Assembly (NCBI GenBank): GCA_963082975.1
Contig: OY720346.1
Span: forward strand, 48,089,296-48,153,295
DNA from: Labia minor
Taxonomy: Eukaryota > Arthropoda > Insecta > Dermaptera > Spongiphoridae
DNA: 64,000 bases
Reading direction: 5' to 3'
A program made the translations under genes and the position numbers. The notes beneath the pieces were generated by a model that was not told the origin of the DNA, ran no database searches, and saw only the letters and a program-made list of their open reading frames with translations. Below are positions 1 through 13,500 of the stretch, one piece after another. Within the stretch, counting starts at the first letter, position 1; each line of letters opens with the position of its first letter.

Positions 1-143
1 TTAATTGTGTTAAATGTCGCATCTATAAGGATCCATTTCATTATGCAGACTGAAGATGGTTAAGGCAAAGGTATAAATAATTGATGAATATAAATGACAA
101 GTGAATTGATTATATACCTGTTTTATTGAAGCATTATCTAGTG

Positions 144-898
144 CAGAGGTTCTCTAACTTATTTGTGTCGTAGTCCCATTACCATGTTTTTCGGTTTTGA
201 GTAGACCCCTACTTATCTGATATTAATTTTTTGTAAATTTTAACTGTAGTGAATTTTAGTGTTAAAAAGTAAATGTTTTAGTTTATGCTTTAATAATAAA
301 TAAATTATCAAGATTTGGCGTCAATTTTGTAAGATTTAATCTTGAATCTGCTCTGCTAATGATGTCCAGTCTATTTTTTGTGTCATAAACTACCAGTTTA
401 TATTTTTTCAAATATTTTCTTAGCACTTTCCTTTTCAAGATTTAAGAAACGAATAATTCGTCTCATATTCGTATTTATAGAGTGACGGATTGAACAAGTC
501 AGTACAAATTCTTGAAGCTTTGAGACAAAAATTGACAATAATTTTTACTGTGGGTATTCTTGTAACAAGTTGATCCTGGTATATCATTATGTGCAGGCTT
601 TTACAAGTGCAAAAGTATTGAGACCATAAAGCGAATGCCTATATCCTACAACTTACACAATTTTATAAACGTGTATATAATAAATGTTTTACTTTATAGA
701 TACTTTAATAAATAATGTATGTCTTTATATTATAATAATGTAAGTAAATAGGTACTATCAGTGTATGTTGAGATCCACTATCGAGAACCCCCAATTTAAT
801 TTCATGGACCCAATTTTTTTTTCTTTTTTGCTGACGTAGACCCCTTGCAGGATGTCATAGACCCTGGGGGTCGATATAGACCAATTTGGGAACCTCTG
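144..898 (-). mobile_element. Degenerate hAT-family DNA transposon
   Basis: The ends form an imperfect inverted repeat beginning CAGAGGTTC on both strands, a common hAT terminus. Flanking octamers atctagtg (136-143) and gtctggtg (899-906) agree at 6 of 8 positions, fitting the 8-bp target duplication of hAT elements. On the minus strand near 285-360 a short stretch (SRLNLTKLTPNLDNLF) resembles the C-terminal end of BED-type hAT transposases; the rest of the transposase is not readable. The element is inactive. The family call rests on termini and duplication, the transposase match on memory of the family. Confidence 0.7.
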
Positions 899-906
899 GT
901 CTGGTG

Positions 907-3636
907 CGATAAATACAACATAATTTTTGATCAAATTACCAATTTATTTAGAACAATATATATATGCATGTATACATTTAATATGAATATGTATTTTTTA
1001 TATAAATAAATAAAAAAAAATATAAAAATTATTTTTTAAACAATACTTATATTAATTAAAAAAAAATTAAATTAAAATTACTTTCTATTATAAAGTCTTT
1101 ATCTATTCCTTTTTAAAAATATAATATAATTAATAAAAATAACAATAATAATAATAATACAAGATTTCCAAGGAAGCATTTTGTATATAATGGAAAATTT
1201 TTAAAATATCAAAAGGTGGCAACAAACATATGATGGCAAGATACAAGTTTTGTTCACAATTATTAACATTGAACAATTATTTTTAAAACAATATTTCATC
1301 AGAATATAAGATTTTAATAAAATATTTTATAAAATAATAAAATAATATGTCAATATAATACCAAAATAAAATATATAAATGTTATCTTTGTGTTTGTGAT
1401 AGACAAAAATTTATTAATGTGTCTATATAAATATTTATCTGTATAATAATAATAATATAATATTTGCTCTACTAAATTAATAAATATTTTAATACTGTAC
1501 GATTAATTAATTAATTGTTAACCTTACCCCAAAAATAAATATATATTTTATATATATAAATATTAAAATAAAAATAAAATTATCTTTATTAAGAGATTCT
1601 TTTATGAGGTTATTTGGTGTAATTACTAGATTTGTTTAATTTGCCATTTATAAAAGATGTATTATTATTTATTTTATACCTAGTAAATTATCTTTTAAAA
1701 TTTCTATGAATATTAAGCAACAAATGTTAATCACAGAATTATGAAAATTTTTTTAACAAAGCTCTTTCATTAGATATGATAATTATTTAAACAATAATTT
1801 ATTACATGAATTATTTTTTTTAAAATCAGTAATTTTCAAACTTTTTTTTGTTTCTTGGGTGAATAAATTATATGGCAAAATAGTTGTGTTGTCTGTTCGA
1901 GTTTTTATACTAGATATTTTCCAAATTTTCTTCCCATTCACTATACCGTTTTTCAATGAATCTCAATTAGAGCAATTTCCTAAATAAATTTTTGGAACTA
2001 TTCAAAAAATCAAAGCAATATTTGTTTGAAAACCACTGATTTAAATATAAACTACTTAAATAAACTAAAAATATTAGATAAATAATTATGTTGTATTATT
2101 TAAATCAATTTCATTCAATAATCATTTTAAAAAAATAAATACATTTAATAAAATTATTATAATAATTTATGAAAAAATAAACGTTTAATTTAATAGATAT
2201 ATTTTAGGAGTTAATTTAAAGTTTTGTGCATATGTGCGAATTGCATTTCCTTTTTTAGTTAATCAATTAAAATAAATTTTATAAGTTTAGAATATAAAAA
2301 TTACAAAGAAAAAAAAATGAGAAATCAAAAGTTTTTTAATTACTAAATTCAACTCATAATAAGTATATTTCAATAATAGTTAAAAGTTAAATAATTTTTC
2401 AGAACACATATTTTAAAACTCGTATTTTTAAAATTTTATAGTTTTATCAATTGTTTTTTTTTAATTAAAATTATAAAATCAAAGTTTCAATTGGTCAATT
2501 TTTCTTGATACGATTTTTTTCTATAACAATTTTTTTATTTTTAATTGACTAAATTGTAAGTATTATATATGTATATATTGCATGCTGGAAGAGATCAGAT
2601 TTTTTTGGGTATTTTTTTTATATTAAAAGTACTAAGATTTTCTTTTCTTTTTTAATGCTAAAAATAACACAGATCATCCGTTTAGTGCTGTAAGCCCTTG
2701 TGTTTCTTTAACACTACTTAAACATTGATTCTATTAAATCATCATATCTTTAATCTAAAAACTAAATATCTATCATTTTATTCATCTCCTGCATTCCGAT
2801 CACAGATGTGTTAAAAAACAAAAAAATCTCAATTGTAGTTAATGAAACCAACATTATGAAAAATAATATTTTGGTTTTATATAAAAAAATATTAACAATA
2901 AAACCCATTTCAAATTGGTTCAATATTACATATTGGTAAAATGTAATGAGACATTTCTCTTCTATTAGAAGGTGATATTTGGGTCTAATAATCTAGCTCT
3001 AGTAATATAAATGTGATTATAGTATAAGATATTGTTTGCATTAAGATATTTCAAAGTACATTTCAAAAAAAAAAAAAAAATGATTTATATTTTACAATTT
3101 CATTCAAAATTTATATATAAAAAGATTTGAAAATCTTTTTTAAATCGTTTTAGTTGTTTAATATAAAATAATAACCTGGTTTTTTTTTAGCAAATGTAGC
3201 TTGAAATTTTATAATTCAAATAATATATATATATACTATCATGTTCTGATCACATTAGAATTGGTCTCAAACCAGTCTAATCAATAAAAAAATATTTCAA
3301 AAACGTATTTTTTTCAAATAAAATTTTATAATTAAATTAATCAATTAAAATTTCATAATCTAAATATAATAAATATGTATCTAAATAATTTCTAAAAATA
3401 TTTTATATATTATTTTAAAATTCAATATAACTAAAAAAAAAATATAATAAATTAATAATAATAGGAAAAAATTAATGATATTGAAAATAGTAAGTGTATG
3501 CTTTAAAACTATATGATTATCAATTATTATCAATTGAAATATTGTAAAGATGGAATTGAGATTTGTTTGTTTGAAATGAGTTGCATATGAGTTGTTAATA
3601 AATAATAAAATTAAATAAAAATAAAATAATATCACA
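907..3636. other. AT-rich 3' flank of TPC1, no gene seen
   Basis: Nearly pure A/T sequence with short poly-A/T runs and TA microsatellites. Reading frames here are short and low in complexity. The last part (below 3637) must contain the 3' untranslated region of the TPC1 gene, but I cannot point to a convincing minus-strand polyadenylation signal. Confidence 0.5.
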
Positions 3637-4573
3637 TTAAGAATTAATGGTTTGATGATTGCGATTGTATCCTTCTGCTGCTACAAGCGATGTTTCTTCA
3701 CCTTCAACAGGAATTGTACTTTCTGAATTCACTAAAAAAAAAAATCAAATTTACTAATATCATTTAATATATTAATAGTGAAATAATGTTGAAAAAAAAA
3801 ATGACTAATTGATAAAATGGAAGAATAATATTATAAATAAATAAATCAAGCTTAACAATTTTTTAATGAATTTTTTTTTTAAATTATATATGAAATTAAT
3901 ACCTGAAACATTTCCAAGTGTTTCAGCAGCATCTGCTTCTTTCATCCATTCTTCAATTTCTGTTCTATACATTCGTTTTTGTAATACTTCACGATTTCTT
4001 GGACGACAACCCAAAAATAGTGTCGTTCCCTAAAAAACAAAAATTAAAATAAAAATCTTAAAATATTATTATTTACAAAAATTTGCTTTATTTATATATC
4101 ATGACTACACGATAAACTTTTCTTTATTTAAGCGATAGTCATGAAAATTACAATGACCTATTTTCAGCAGCATCTGCTTTTTTATCCATTCTTCAATTTC
4201 TGTTCTATACATTCGTTTTTGTAATACTTCAATCAAATTCAAAATGATTAATTATTTGTTTTGTATAATAGAATATTTATTGACGTTAATTATTTAGTTA
4301 TTATTTTAATAATTATAGAAATTATATACAATTGAAGAATTTTATTCAATTTGGGATAATCAAAGAAAAATAAAACAATATTATTTCATGAGGCAAGAAT
4401 GGAGTACTTCTTCACATACTTATTTTGAATATATATGGTAAATGGGATATATTTATTCACACTTACCCCAACTATAAGATCATTTCTAAGCCTTTCCAAA
4501 AGATGAAAATCTTCTAAACATGCTGGAAGTGAATCCCATTGGACTGAAACTTCTTCATGAAGCATTTTTTCCT
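3637..4573 (-). other. TPCN1: TPC1 exons 17-19: C-terminal cytosolic tail
   Basis: Residues 733-841. Exon 17 (acidic, [13 protein letters not shown]...), exon 18 ([29 protein letters not shown], where LGxRxR and Y-x-EIxEW match the C-terminal tail of TPC1) and exon 19 (30 residues, ending INS then TAA at 3639-3637). Exon 19 itself is poorly conserved, supported by a good acceptor after a poly-T tract and by phase. Confidence 0.85.
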
Positions 4574-7500
4574 CTGAAAAAAATTTAAATAAATATATCT
4601 ATTTAAAAAAAAAAAAAATATATTAATATATATATATATATTACCTTCGCGTTTGGAAGTTTGTCGTTTATATTGTATTCGGAAACGGAATGCCTCAAGA
4701 ACAGATGCCACGACAATTGTTAAAACCACCATTGTAGTTAAATAAAATAAAATAAAATATCCTCTTTTCCATGAAGCGGTTACAGTTACATAACCATTCA
4801 TTAAAATAAACCTAAAATTAATTTATCCAAAATTAATCAATTCTATTTGAATTTTTTTATGTTACTATTAAAAAAACTTACCAATTATTAACGATAGTTA
4901 ATTCAAAGAGGGTTACTCCTGCTTCCAAAAGTGAGTCAAAATTATTTAAATAATAATAGCCAAGTGAGGGTGTTGAAGTATTTAAAGAATATTTATAAAA
5001 ATCTTCAACAGTAGTATTACTATATAAAAAAAAAGTAAAAGATATTTATAATGAAAATTGGAAATAAAAAGATTAATTTATAATTCAAAATAAAAATTTT
5101 AATTTTAAAATCCTATAAATAAATAAAAAGAACATGAATTTATTTAATTTTATTAAGAATCATTATAATATTATCACTCATTCTCTTCTATTAATATATA
5201 AATTTTAATGAAATATTCAATTAAAAATATACATAAATCTAAGAAAACTTAATTAATAAAATTGTATTTGCTTACACGCAACAATTTCTCATATTGAGTC
5301 CGGAGAAAAGTTCCATTCCAATAATTGCGAAAAAATAGTAAACAACAAGCATGACAATGGCAGTTGAAGACATAAGTGGTGTCAAAAGTACCAGCGTTCC
5401 AAAGACATCTCTGAATAAAAAAATAAATTAAAAAATTAGAAATATATTACTTTCAATTTTTTTTCTTTAATCTACAATTTAATGAATAATATATTTTAAT
5501 ATGTGATGGATTGAAGAGTGTCTGGAATAACAATAAATAAAATAATAAATGCCCTTCCTATTTAATATATATAATATATATTTTAAAATTCATCAAAATA
5601 TCTCTCGATATTACTTTTAAAATTTGACCTGTTTTGTCAAATTAAATCACATATATTTCTGGGACCACCAACCAAAATGAAAGAAATTTAGACAAAAAAG
5701 AATTGTTATGGTGAAGTGTTAATAATTGAAAATAATTTTAAAATAAGTTAAATCATATGATTTCAGATACTTTTTAATCCATTCAATTATAAATACACCC
5801 ACCTGTATCTTTTATTTAATTTAAAAAGTCTTAAAAGGCGTAACGGACGCAAAACTACCATAAAAACTGCACTTGGGAATAATCGTAATGCAAAAAATCC
5901 AACAAGACATGCGATTGTTACAGATATATCATAAACATTCCAACCACTTGCAAAATATCTCTTTGGTCCCAAACCAAGTAATTTAAGAGCAGCCTCAGCA
6001 GAAAATACTAAAATAGAGAAATAAAAAAAAAAGATAAAAAAAATAAAATTAAATCTTGTAAAGCAGATTTGTTCAAACTTTTTACCGCAAGGGCCGTAAT
6101 GGGATTTAATAATTTGCGACGGGCCACATAAATATGGGAATTGAAAGACTATCTTAATAAGGGAGTATTCAATTTTATTTATATTATAACAATTCATTAT
6201 AAAAACACTAATCTTAAATAAATATAGTAAATTATAGTTTTGTCACAAAATTAATTAATTTTATATGTATTATATTATGTTATTTAAATAATTTTCTATT
6301 TATTTATAGTACCTTTTTTTAAAACTTAATACGAATGAGTGAGCTCTGGTTTTGTTGAAGATTTCTTTATAGTTGGAATTCAAATCTTAAGTACCAATTA
6401 TTAGATATTTATTTCATCCTAGAAAAATTTTGTTCCCACACTTAAGTAATATGATTTCAAACATCTAAATAAATTTAGAAGTAGATTTAAAAAAAATTAA
6501 ATAAATTTAATAAAACATTTTAGCATTCAAAAATTTGTAAAAATCATTAAATTTTTTTTCTTGAATTTATCTTTGATTTAATCGTTAGATTGATGTTCAA
6601 TTATTTCCATTTAAAATTGAATTAGTAAAAGTTTAGCATTATTGGAAAATTTGAATCAGCTCTCCTGAAACTTCACACGATTTTGGCCAACCACAGCACC
6701 ATCTTTCTGTATTATAAAAATTATTTTATAATCACTTTTGATAAATATAAAAATAAAGCAATATTTTTCAAAAACTCATGTGCCGAATAAAATGAGCTAG
6801 CGAGCCAGGTCAGTACTGCGGATCTCAGTTTGAACATCTCTGTTATAGAAAAATAATTACTTGAAACAAATAGGGCCGTATCCCAGGAAGCGGCAAAGTT
6901 TGCTGCTGCTTCTTCGAGGTCTGATCCTGATTGAGCGATACGTGTTACCATTGCAGCTCCGTTACAAACCACAGCAAAATCTGAGAAAAAGAAATAATAA
7001 ATAAATTGAAAAATAAGTTGACTAAAAAATTTATCTTCAGCAATTTCAAATTTTTTAATTTTTACCAGAGATCTCGAATAATGTTCTTATATTAATAATG
7101 AAGCGATTATATGATTTATTAAATTAAAAAGATAAATACTCACAAATGAATCTTTCAAAATGAGGTGAAAGTACAAGAGCTGCAGCCAATTGTGAAAGAC
7201 GAGCACCACATCGAGCAAATACTCCTGCAACTTCTCCTCCTAAAAATAATAGATAAGAAAAATATGAAATGAGTTTGCTTAAATAAATATGCTATAAATT
7301 TATAAAAAAAAATAAAAAAATTATGTAAATTTATATTTTAATTCAATTCAAAGAAGTTATCTATGAAATTAAGTTATTAAATTAAATAATATAATGATTT
7401 TACATAATATGATAATATCATCATATCATCATATTAATGTTCTCTCAATTACAAATTGGTGCATATATTTTTTTAAATTATCCACAAAGTATCTTGATAT

Positions 7501-10500
7501 TTTGATTCAGTTTTTTAAGCTCTTTTCTTAAAATCGCTTGATTAGGATTGTACCTGCTAAACACCAAGAGGCTAAATCTGGATATACACCATCAGTAATG
7601 GAATTCCGTCTCCAGCGGAGCAATCCAGCATCATAGAATCCATAAAAATCATTCAAAGAGAGACGTCCAGTTCCTTTTGAATCAAGATATTGAAACATGA
7701 GAAGAGTATCCAAGGAAGCTGAAAAACGAGAGAAAGAAATGATAATTCAAAAATAATTTTCATCAATCTAAGGGTAAGTGAATTTAATTTAAATTTGAAT
7801 TCAAAAATAAATTCTTACACTTTTTAGGTGCATAATAACGAATAAGACCTTCAAAATGTTTAAAACGTATCGATGTTGGATCTTGTTTAGAGACAAGTAA
7901 TCCAAATGCCAATTGACATGCTTGACGTTTATGAAGAAGTAATTTTCTGAATTTTTCACGTTCTATTCTTGTAAAAGTTTCGTATACTACAGCAAGCATC
8001 TAAAATAATAATTGATAATTATTTTTTCAATATTAGCAATAGAAATTTAAATAAATAAAAATTATTTGTTTTAAATATTTCATAATAATTGATAAGATAA
8101 GTTTAATTATTAATTTAATAATACTATAATATCTTATTAAAATTTAATTAAAAATATAATTTACAAAATAAAAGAGAAAGAAATTTTATCATTATTTTCA
8201 TAATTAATAATTTATCTTTTAAAAAGAATTAAAGAATAATTATTTTTTATTTATTAAAAATATTTATATTAATAGTCCATTTTGTATATAATGATTATTA
8301 AATTTAGATAATCCATATTGAGAACAATATTTGATTAATATTTTATACATTTATCAAATATAATTTTGTTTCTAGATATATTAATTTCTCTTTCCCGTTT
8401 TATAGGCTTTTATATATTTATTTAACTATAAAAATATAATTTAATAAATCATACCAAATTCATCAAAACATATAGAACAATGCATAGATAAGAAATGAAA
8501 AAGATAGAAAACCATTTGGATCGAGCAAATGCAGGCATCATAACATCCGGAAAACTAAAAAAAAAATAAAAAAATTATATATCTTAATTCTCATAATATA
8601 TTATAATATGTTAATTAAACAAATAATTAGATAAATATTTACTTTGCCGTTGTAAGAAGGACAAACATTGAGACAAAAGAGTCTCCAAGTGAATCAAATT
8701 GCCGATGCATTGGATCACCAGAAAATAGAAAATAACTTTAAAAAAAATATGAATTATTAATAGAATATTATTAAATAATTTTAATAAATATTCCTTACCC
8801 TAATAATGAATATAGACAAACCCAAAACAATAAAAGACCCATCATATCCAAAATAGGTGGGAGTGATTGAAGAATTTGACGAATGAATCTAGAAAAATTG
8901 TATTATTTAAAATTTAATGTAAAATTTTTAATAAATTAATTAAAAATTCAGAAAAAAGCAAAGAACCTTCGAACACCACCGCAATGCCTAGTATCTACTA
9001 GAAAAATCGGTCTTAATGCTCTTGTAACTCGTAAGTGAGATGATTGCCTTGCAAGTACAGTTATTGCTTCTACCACCATCACAGCCAGTGTTATCCCCTA
9101 AAAATTCATTATAGAATACATTTATTAATATATCTATTATAAAAATTGTTTAAATTTTATTTAGAATAATAGACCTATATATAAAGAATTAATAATATAA
9201 ATTTGATATATATTATATATAAAAAAATAACCTTTTGTAGGTGTAGGTTGCCTATCAAGTCGGTTATATCAATTAGGTATCGTATCAACCTTTAGCTTTA
9301 ATTTCTTGATCGGAGAAACTAACAAGTAGCTTTCCCAATTTTGATACCGGAGGCTGGATTAACTCCGACCCATAGACCCCAGCTAGAGAAATTCCCTTCC
9401 CAGGCCCGGGACTTGAACTCGAGAACTACGAGAATGTGAGGCAGCTATACTATATTTTAATAAAAAATGTTAATAAAGTTAACTTAATTTTGATGGGTAC
9501 TTATAAAATATAAAGTTGATATAAAAGGACAATAAATTATAGAATAATTTCTGATGCATTTATGCAAACTTAACTAACTTTTAAAAGTTATTAAATTTTT
9601 TTTCATGGTTATAAATATTCTTATTCATTAGTACTATTGTAAAAAAAATTAAAAAAAAAATATTCTACAGTTGTTTTTTTTTTAAATTTTTATATATTAT
9701 ATATATATTTATATATTATATATTTTGTCATTATTCAATAGTAGAGGCACATGTATTTAAATGATATAATTTTTTCTACAAATATTTAAATGCACACCAC
9801 ATAAAAAGCCGATAGAATTCTTGGGGGTAGTACTTAAAATGTGGGTTACATCCCTAAATCCGAATATTGATATGGAGATATTGTTTTGATGAAAATTGTA
9901 CGTTATGCTATCATAATCATGTTTAGTATCGAACACAGAATTCCATAAGTCATCATTGCATGAATATGCTGGATTGAAAATAACTTTCACTTTATTGGTA
10001 GTTCACAGCTTATTTTAGTTTATCACTCTTTGAATTCCTACGAGTTATATATGTACCTTGAGTAGTCAATATTATTTTCTCCAGAAAATATTCTCTTTAT
10101 AATAGAATGCCACTATTTCCATTGCGATTTGCAAGGACCTGTATTTCGTATTTATAAAAATAAGAACAATTATATATATACATATATATATGATGTCTTG
10201 AAAATAATAAATTAAAAATTTAAAATTAAAAAAAAAAAAATATTAAAATATAGAATATTAAGTATGTTTTATATTTCCTATACACTTAACATTTACTTTA
10301 AAAATATTTTTTTTTATTTGACGTATGATTATTAATTGATAAAAAAATAAATATCCTAACCTATATTTTTCTTCTTCATTAATATTCCACTTTGGTGATA
10401 AGAAATATTTTTTTCTTTTATTCAAGTTAAACGATTAAGCATTTACGTAAAATATTTTAACAAATTCTGAGTAAATATTTTTTTTCTCTCTATCTACTTA

Positions 10501-13500
10501 TATATCGTTTCTATATAATACTTGAAATCAATAAATATATAGATATTATTCAATTTTCTCATTCTTCTATATAAATATATATATATGGAACGGCATATAA
10601 TAGGTATTAATATCTATTTATAGAATTCTTTATTAGAATCGATATGATTATATTCTCAATTTCTTCTACCATTTATAATCAATAGTGGCATTTTAATGAG
10701 ATTTTATTTACTTTAAGCATTGTTCGTTTGTGTCGTAAAATTGTTCGCCAGCCAATCCATCGTAATTTAAGAGCCAATTCGATGCCAAGTATTGCAAGAG
10801 CAATTAATTCTATACATCCATGAACAGCCACAGACATCTAAAAATAAAATAATTAAGAAAATAATCATACATTGTTTTAATAGTATATATTTCTTATTAA
10901 GATTGAATATAATTTTGTATTATTATTATTTTAAAAATAAGCATTTTTCAATTAAATGATAAATAAATATTCTTTATAAATTCAAATTGAATTTCAGCTT
11001 AAAAACAGTAGCTGAAAATTTGTTATAGACTTTTAATCATATGTCTTAAATAATTTTAAGAAAATATTTTATATATTTACCTGAAGAATGGGATGTGCAG
11101 GTGGTTCAACAAATCCTAATGCTAATAATACTAACGAAGTGGTCAAATCGAGACCATAATACCATCTATTATGAACAAGTAAGTATGCAGGGAGAGCTTC
11201 TGGATTACTTGGATGTGAATCAAATTTATCATTATTTCTTCCTTCCTAAATAAAAAGAAATATTAAAAAGAAATAACAAATTTATGTGAAATTATACATT
11301 TAAATAATGTCATTATAAATTATATTATCAATTTAACTTTATACTTATATCTATAAATTATTTTATCTGTTTAAACTAGAAATAGAAAATAAAATGTCAT
11401 TGGTAATGTCAATGACAATGAAAAGTGTATGTTTAAGTTTAATTAAAAAAAATGTAAAAATTGTATTATTCAACGTTTATATTTATTTTAGAATTCATTT
11501 TATTATATAATTTATTTATTTTATAAAAAAATAAACAAGAACTATATGACATGTTTAATAATAAAATATATTTTATAATAAACGTACTTTGATTCTTTAA
11601 GCATCTTTTATAAAAGCAAAATAAAAAAATATTCCATTTTCAAAATATTATAATTTATATAAAACATATTTTGAAATAAAAAAAAATGAGATTAAAAAAT
11701 ATCATTAAATTTATAAATAACATGTATAGAATAAAAATCAAAACAAAAATGTGAAACCTCCAAGAAAATTGCTGCTTCATGATAATTCATTTCCCAATGA
11801 AGATCAACGTCAAAGGTTGTCCCTCCACGCAATTCAACTCCATCATGGAGATCTTCCGAGTTTACCTTGGGGAGAGTTCCTTGTGAGCCCATTTGATTAG
11901 GTAAATCCTCACCATTCCATTCTAAAAACATCATCAATAAAAAACATATATTTATCAGTATATACACTATATATTTATGTCATTTTTTATTATGTAATAA
12001 AAAAATATTATTATTTACTGCACGATTCAATATCATTAAATTTAAATAAATATGATAATTCCCCTATATAGAAAATTAAATAAAGAAATAATAAATATAA
12101 TATTAAATATGTTGTTATTTAAATCTTTTTATCTATGGTATAGTCATAATAGGAGTTTTTGTCCCGAATTCAAGAAAGATCTGAAATTAAATGAAAATGA
12201 AATCTTAAAAAAAATATATATGGTTTATTATAATTTTCGGAATCTAACTTTTTTTTTTTATATTCAAATTCTCAAAAGATATATGTAGAAATAAAAGGAA
12301 AAATAAAAACTTGTTCAAATTCAACTTTGATTTGTTTTATTGAAATTTAATTAATATACAAATTAAGTTATCTTTATTTAAAACAAATTCTTCTTTTGTT
12401 TAATTTATATAAACGCTTATCTTTTTTTAATTCAAATATTTTTCATTTAATCTAAATAAAAATTGTTTTAAACATATAAATAATCTATACTATCTTTAAT
12501 TTGTCCTCATTTATTAATGAATTTATAAGGAAAATTGATATCAGAAAAATAAAATGTCTTTTTAATTAATATTTATCAATGATAAAAATATATGTATATG
12601 GATGTATATTAACAAATTAAATATTCAGATAGTAAATTTTTAAAAAATAAATAAATAATTAAATCATAATTGTATTATTGATATTAAAAATCATAGATAA
12701 TATAAATAAATTGAAATAATAAATCAATCCTAATAAAAAATAAAAATGATATAAATATCATAATAATTATATATATTTATAAATATATTTTCTAATTTTT
12801 TTTTTTAAATTATTAACTTTTCTAATTATATTATAAAAATATAAATTAATTAATATTCAGGAGAGTTAGTATATATCTCATCTCTGGAAAAAATGCTTAT
12901 TATAAACAATGACATGATAATATGAACTGCATTCAAGTTTTATATATTTGCTAATCCAATTCGTTATTTATATAAATAAAATTTCAAGATACTTGGGTAT
13001 ATGTAAAAAAAAAATAGAATATATTCTATAGTTATAAAATGGTTAGAAAATAATTAAAATTCTTTAATAATTTTGATATTTTTTTTAAAGATCTGATATT
13101 ATTCTAAAAATGGCATTGACCAACGAATGAATCATCCTTAAACATTTATCAATATATTTCAAATATATTAATGGTCATAATATTAATGATAAGATTTATT
13201 TTTCATAACATAAATACACATAATTCTAGACAATAAATTTAAAATTAATATTCTAAATCCTAAAAAAAAAAAATTAAAAAAAAAGATAAAATAGTAATAA
13301 ATCACTTTATAATTATATTTAGAAAATATAGATTATATATAGAATTAAAGGAAGATAATACAATAATCTTTGAGATTAGGTCTTTATTAATGAGATTAGT
13401 TTTCTTATAGGATTATACTTTATGTGGGTGGTTCCGGTTGAATTCCTATTAAGGACATCATAATTGAATATGCATCATCGTTTGAATGTCAATGACATAT

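Noticed and set aside
4162..4231. An alternative (mutually exclusive) exon of TPC1
   Set aside because: One-base deletion breaks the frame and there is no AG acceptor before it.
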